Assembly (NCBI GenBank): GCA_963733945.1
Contig: CAVTFD010000048.1
Coordinates: forward strand, 1-64,000
Length of the DNA stretch: 64,000 nucleotides
Source: AP-15 sp963733945
Lineage (GTDB): Bacteria > Pseudomonadota > Alphaproteobacteria > ATCC43930 > CGMCC-115725
Direction: 5' to 3'
Shown: positions 60,799 to 64,000 of the stretch, piece after piece
Numbering within the stretch: the first letter of the stretch is position 1
Layout of the letters: each line of letters starts with the position of its first letter
The notes under the pieces: model-generated
Told to the model about the DNA's origin: nothing
The model's database searches: none
The model's input: only the letters and a program-made list of their open reading frames with translations
Translations under genes and position numbers: made by a program

Positions 60799-62191
60799 TG
60801 ATCCACCGCTAGGGCTAGCGGCGGCGGATCCCGGAGAGGAGGCCGAGGCCGAAATCGTCGGCGAGCGTGATATCCGTCCGCGCGGATGGATCAAACAGCT
60901 GCTGCCGCGCACGATGTTCGGCCGCTCGTTATTGATCGTTGTCATGCCGCTCATTCTGTTGCAGGCGATCGCGACCTGGATTTTTTACGATCGTCACTGG
61001 GCGGCGATATCCTGGCGGCTGTCGACCGGTGTTGCCGGCGACATCGGGCTGATAATCGAGGCGATCCCGCTCGCGGGTTCCGGACCGGCCACAACCCGGC
61101 TATTGCAGCGCGCTTGGCTGCTGACCGACCTCGAATTCACCCTGCACCGCGGCTCGCGCCTGCCGCCGCCGCTGCGCCCCAGCGGCACGCTTATCGAGGA
61201 CCAGCTGACCCAGGCGATGCATGGCCGGGTCGACCTGCCGTGGCGCATCGACCGGCTCGATGATCCGCATGGGCCGCGGATCAGGGTGCAGCTGGCCCAG
61301 GGGTTACTGACGGTCGAAGTGCCGTGGAACCGGCTGTACAGCCCGACCACCTACATCTTCGTCATGTGGATGGTCGGTTCCTCGCTGGTTCTGCTGGCGG
61401 TGGCGATCTTGTTCCTGCGCAATCAAGTCAAGGCGCTGCGCCGTCTGGCGGCAGCGGCTGACGGGTTCGGCAAAGGCCGCCCGGTGCCGTTTTTCAAGAT
61501 CGAAGGCGCGGTTGAGATCCGTCAAGCAGCGGTCGCGTTTATCACGATGCGCGATCGGATTCAGCGCCAGGTTCGCCAACGCACGCAAATGCTCGCCGGC
61601 GTGTCTCATGATTTGCGCACGCCGTTGACGCGGATGAAGCTGGCCTTGGAGATACTCGGTGAGGATCCGGCGGTCGAGGAATTGAAGTCTGATGTCGCCG
61701 AGATGGAGCACATGGTGCACGGCTATCTCGACTTTGTCCGCGGCGAGGGGACCGAGCCGCCGATCGAAACCGATATCACGCTGCTGCTCGATGATGTTGC
61801 CATAGCGATGCGGCGCGAGGGTTCACAACTGTCGTTGACGGCCCCGGCCGAATACGTCCTGCCGGTTCGACCGAACGCGCTGAGGCGCTGCCTCGCAAAT
61901 CTGATCGGCAATGCCCGTCGCCACGGCAGTCATGTCTGGGTGACGGCTGTGCCGGTTGCCGACGGAATCGACATCCTCGTCGACGACGACGGGCCGGGGA
62001 TACCTTTGGCCGACCGCGGTCGCGTCTTTCGCGCATTCGTCCGCCTCGACCCCTCGCGCAACCCGTCGACTGGTGGGGTTGGGCTCGGGCTGACGATCGC
62101 GCGCGACGTAGCCCGCGGCCATGGCGGCGATGTCAGACTTGAGGATTCGCCGCAGGGCGGTCTGCGTGCCCGACTTCACCTACCAAGGTGA
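60779..62191 (+). CDS. EnvZ-like sensor histidine kinase
   Basis: 470 residues. Two transmembrane helices (about 48-70, LLIVVMPLILLQAIATWIF, and 193-216, FVMWMVGSSLVLLAVAILFL) enclose a periplasmic domain of about 120 residues. HAMP follows (RRLAAAADGFGKGRPVPFFK), then the phosphorylated His in MLAGVSHDLRTPLTRMKLAL (about 276). The ATPase has LANLIGNARRHGSHVWVTAV (N box), ILVDDDGPGIPLADRGRVFR (G1) and GVGLGLTIARDVARGHGGDV (G2). It is the cognate kinase of the preceding regulator. Confidence 0.93.
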   Translation: MSSSRIDDPPLGLAAADPGEEAEAEIVGERDIRPRGWIKQLLPRTMFGRSLLIVVMPLILLQAIATWIFYDRHWAAISWRLSTGVAGDIGLIIEAIPLAGSGPATTRLLQRAWLLTDLEFTLHRGSRLPPPLRPSGTLIEDQLTQAMHGRVDLPWRIDRLDDPHGPRIRVQLAQGLLTVEVPWNRLYSPTTYIFVMWMVGSSLVLLAVAILFLRNQVKALRRLAAAADGFGKGRPVPFFKIEGAVEIRQAAVAFITMRDRIQRQVRQRTQMLAGVSHDLRTPLTRMKLALEILGEDPAVEELKSDVAEMEHMVHGYLDFVRGEGTEPPIETDITLLLDDVAIAMRREGSQLSLTAPAEYVLPVRPNALRRCLANLIGNARRHGSHVWVTAVPVADGIDILVDDDGPGIPLADRGRVFRAFVRLDPSRNPSTGGVGLGLTIARDVARGHGGDVRLEDSPQGGLRARLHLPR

Positions 62192-62225
62192 CCCGGAGGC
62201 GTGACGCTGCGAAACGAATGCAAAA

Positions 62226-62252
62226 AGGCCGTCCCGCAGGTGCAGCACGGCC
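62226..62252 (-). terminator. Rho-independent terminator of the phasin gene
   Basis: On the minus strand AGGCCGT and ACGGCCT form a stem around a 13-base loop, followed by TTTTTG. It lies 23 bases past the phasin stop and faces the end of the convergent kinase gene. Confidence 0.8.
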
Positions 62253-62274
62253 TCCCATTAGAACAAGTCTTGCG

Positions 62275-62706
62275 TCAGTGCGCGGCTTGGTGCTTTGCCA
62301 TCTCGCGCAGTTCGTCGAGGCTTTCGCAAGCGCGCTTGCGCAGAACATCGGCTGCCTCGGCGCCGGCTTTCGCCGCCAGCTGGGTGATCTCGCGGCCGTG
62401 ATTGAGGCTCTTTTCGAGCATCTGCTTGGCGTATTCGGTGTTCTTGACGATCCGGTCCTCAGTCGAGACCGGCTGGGTGAGGTCGCGAAACAATACCGAC
62501 ATGTCTTCGACCGCCTGGCGGGCGATTTCGATCTGACGCCGGGCGACCGCCTGGACGCCTTCGACGGCGAGCTGGTTGGCCTGGCTCAGCGCCTCGATAT
62601 TTCGGCGCTGACAGGCCATCAGCGCTTCGACGTCAAACGGACGAAAGCGAAAGTCGGTCATCATCTTGGTGACGTCGAAATCGAAAAAGCTGGGGCGGGC
62701 ATCCAT
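62275..62706 (-). CDS. phasin family protein
   Basis: Small amphipathic helical protein of 143 residues that coats polyhydroxyalkanoate granules. FRFRPFDVEALMACQRRNIE, ALSQANQLAVEGVQAVARRQ, IVKNTEYAKQMLEKSLNHGR and EAADVLRKRACESLDELRE follow the phasin pattern. It suggests the organism stores PHA, although no synthase is in the window. A clear terminator follows. Confidence 0.9.
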   Translation of the reverse strand: MDARPSFFDFDVTKMMTDFRFRPFDVEALMACQRRNIEALSQANQLAVEGVQAVARRQIEIARQAVEDMSVLFRDLTQPVSTEDRIVKNTEYAKQMLEKSLNHGREITQLAAKAGAEAADVLRKRACESLDELREMAKHQAAH

Positions 62707-62810
62707 GGTTGGGGTTCCATTAAGGCTTCGGGGATTGTGCGCTGCACAACGCCCAAAATATCGGCGTTTGCCCGGTCGTCGTCAAGGAACTTTTTTGCAG
62801 TGCAGCAAAA

Positions 62811-63464
62811 TTAGGCAGCCGCTGTCTCGGCATCGCGGCGTGACGCCCGGTTCGGCGCGAGCCATCGTTCGATCCGGCGCAGCCGCCCATCGAGCGCCGC
62901 CATGGTTTGCCCGAGATCCGGCGCATCGTCGTGCTGCCAGACCCGTGTCACAGTCACATAGGCGGCCCCAGTCAACCTGACCGCAAGGGCGCCGCGCACC
63001 CCAGTGGTGGCGATATCGGCCGCTTCGAGCATCCATCGCATTGAGCGCAGCAGCGAGACGGCGACGCAAAGCGCTGCCGCGGGGTCGCTGGGCAATTCTC
63101 GGCGGAGCACTGCGAGAGCCGGTTTGTACGGCCGAAGTGCGTCGAATCGCCGCATCAAGAGGTCGAACAACCTGTCCCGCGGCCGCTCGTCTTCCTCGGC
63201 CGGCGGCGGCTCCGCGAGGACCGTCTCGTCGACCCGCCGCAAAAACCCGCGCAAGATCGCCTGCTTCGATCGGAAATTACGGTAGACGCGCAGAATCGGG
63301 AGCCCGGCTTCGCCGGCGACCGCGGCCAGCGATAGCCGCCGCCACCCATCCTGCGCGATGCGGACGAGGGCCGCGTTGATAATTCGGTCGGATTCCTCGG
63401 GCGGTTCCGCGCCGCCATTGCGGCTACGCCCCGCTTCGCCGCCCCTGCCGGCGCTCTTGGCCAT
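62811..63464 (-). CDS. TetR/AcrR family transcriptional regulator
   Basis: 217 residues. The helix-turn-helix is in IINAALVRIAQDGWRRLSLA then EAGLPILRVYRNFRSKQAIL (about 28-75). The remainder is helical, with RLFDLLMRRFDALRPYKPAL and AADIATTGVRGALAVRLTGA, and resembles the COQ9-like group of TetR proteins. Ligand unknown. It follows proC by 26 bases on the same strand and precedes the phasin gene. Confidence 0.88.
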   Translation of the reverse strand: MAKSAGRGGEAGRSRNGGAEPPEESDRIINAALVRIAQDGWRRLSLAAVAGEAGLPILRVYRNFRSKQAILRGFLRRVDETVLAEPPPAEEDERPRDRLFDLLMRRFDALRPYKPALAVLRRELPSDPAAALCVAVSLLRSMRWMLEAADIATTGVRGALAVRLTGAAYVTVTRVWQHDDAPDLGQTMAALDGRLRRIERWLAPNRASRRDAETAAA

Positions 63465-63490
63465 GTCCGGGTCCTCCGTCCGCCTCGACC

Positions 63491-64000
63491 TCAGCTCGCC
63501 AGTTCGCGCGAGCGTGCCGCCGCCGCCGCGACCGCGCGCCCGATCAGTGGTACGAGACCGTCCGTTGCCATCAACACATCGAGGGCAGCGCGCGTCGTGC
63601 CGCCGGGACTGGTTACGTTCTCGCGGAGCTGCGCCGGGCTCTCGTCGGATAGGCGGGCGAGCTCGCCCGACCCGGCGACGGTGGCGCGCGCAAGACGCAA
63701 GGCAAGAGCCGGCGGCAGTCCCGCCGCCTCAGCGGCCTGAGCCAACGCCTCGATCAACAGAAAGACATAAGCGGGACCGCTGCCGGAGACTGCGGTTACC
63801 GCGTCGAGCAGCGCCTCGTCCTGGACCCAGGCACTTTCGCCGGCGGCCGCGAGCAATTTGTCGCAGAGCGCGCGCTGCGTCTGCGTCACGCGCGCGTTGG
63901 CGCACGCCACCGTGATCCCGCGCCCGATTGCAGCCGGGGTGTTGGGCATGGTCCGGACCAGTGCCGCCGGGCCGAGGTGGCGGGTTATTCCGGCGATCGT
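63491..64000 (-). CDS. proC: pyrroline-5-carboxylate reductase, C-terminal part (cut by window end)
   Basis: Last step of proline synthesis. The coding frame runs off the right edge. Visible are ITRHLGPAALVRTMPNTPAA, then ACANARVTQTQRALCDKLLA, VTAVSGSGPAYVFLLIEALA (the SGSGPAY signature), AEAAGLPPALALRLARATVA and ENVTSPGGTTRAALDVLMA (the P5CR tail). About 170 of the usual 270 residues are present; the NADPH-binding N-terminus is outside the window. Confidence 0.95.
   Translation of the reverse strand, partial: TIAGITRHLGPAALVRTMPNTPAAIGRGITVACANARVTQTQRALCDKLLAAAGESAWVQDEALLDAVTAVSGSGPAYVFLLIEALAQAAEAAGLPPALALRLARATVAGSGELARLSDESPAQLRENVTSPGGTTRAALDVLMATDGLVPLIGRAVAAAAARSRELAS

Overview
The window is GC-rich bacterial DNA with alphaproteobacterial gene content and order. 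Examples are aroA-cmk-rpsA-ihfB behind a divergent TIGR02300 gene, uvrC-pgsA followed by molybdopterin genes, and ilvE divergent from a PetP/PetR-type regulator pair with a histidine kinase. The many genes for oxidative and CoA-dependent catabolism (CaiB/BaiF transferase, SMP-30 lactonases, luciferase-like monooxygenases, Rieske proteins, a CoxL-type molybdoenzyme) and a phasin suggest a free-living soil or rhizosphere member, perhaps near Rhodospirillales/Reyranella. The lineage is inference.

Layout. 0-4.4 kb: the C-terminal three quarters of a very large helicase-nuclease that resembles the single-gene defence protein HheA (DUF4011-helicase-Vsr-DUF3320). 5-21 kb: catabolic genes, comprising GMC oxidoreductase, amidase, CaiB/BaiF transferase, MBL hydrolase, a secreted sorbosone-dehydrogenase-like enzyme with a diheme cytochrome c, a secreted FKBP, a D-aminoacylase-type amidohydrolase, two SMP-30 lactonases, an unrecognised His-rich protein and an LLM flavin oxidoreductase. 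21.4-22.4 kb: a lower-GC, frame-broken orphan gene. 22.6-27.8 kb: a Rieske oxygenase, an fRMsr-CMD fusion and a CoxL-like subunit, all frame-broken. 27.9-35 kb: tRNA-Ala and the aroA-cmk-rpsA-ihfB-lapA-type housekeeping block, then a Rieske protein and a third SMP-30 gene. 35-42.5 kb (minus strand): comEC, LLM oxidoreductase, methyltransferase, GST, frame-broken lepA and a Phd/VapC-type toxin-antitoxin pair with a perfect palindromic operator. 42.9-49 kb: an array of about nine GAF domains joined by near-identical linkers, ending in a stranded receiver-domain tail, then a receiver-adenylate cyclase gene. 49-57.8 kb: uvrB, a pteridine-reductase-like SDR, an AT-rich gap, uvrC, pgsA, mobB, moeA, moaD, moaE. 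57.8-64 kb: methyltransferase, ilvE, MarR/OmpR/histidine kinase, phasin, TetR and the 3' part of proC.

Two things need care. First, single-base frame breaks cluster in certain genes (Rieske 22.6-24.1 kb, CoxL 25.4-27.8 kb, lepA, the toxin-antitoxin pair, the GAF array, moaE, amidase) while neighbouring blocks are clean. Because conserved lepA is among them, sequence error is the first explanation, and pseudogene calls there are provisional. Second, the most unusual biology is the multi-GAF array, which has no kinase core and sits directly upstream of a cyclase response regulator, and the HheA-like defence protein at the left edge.
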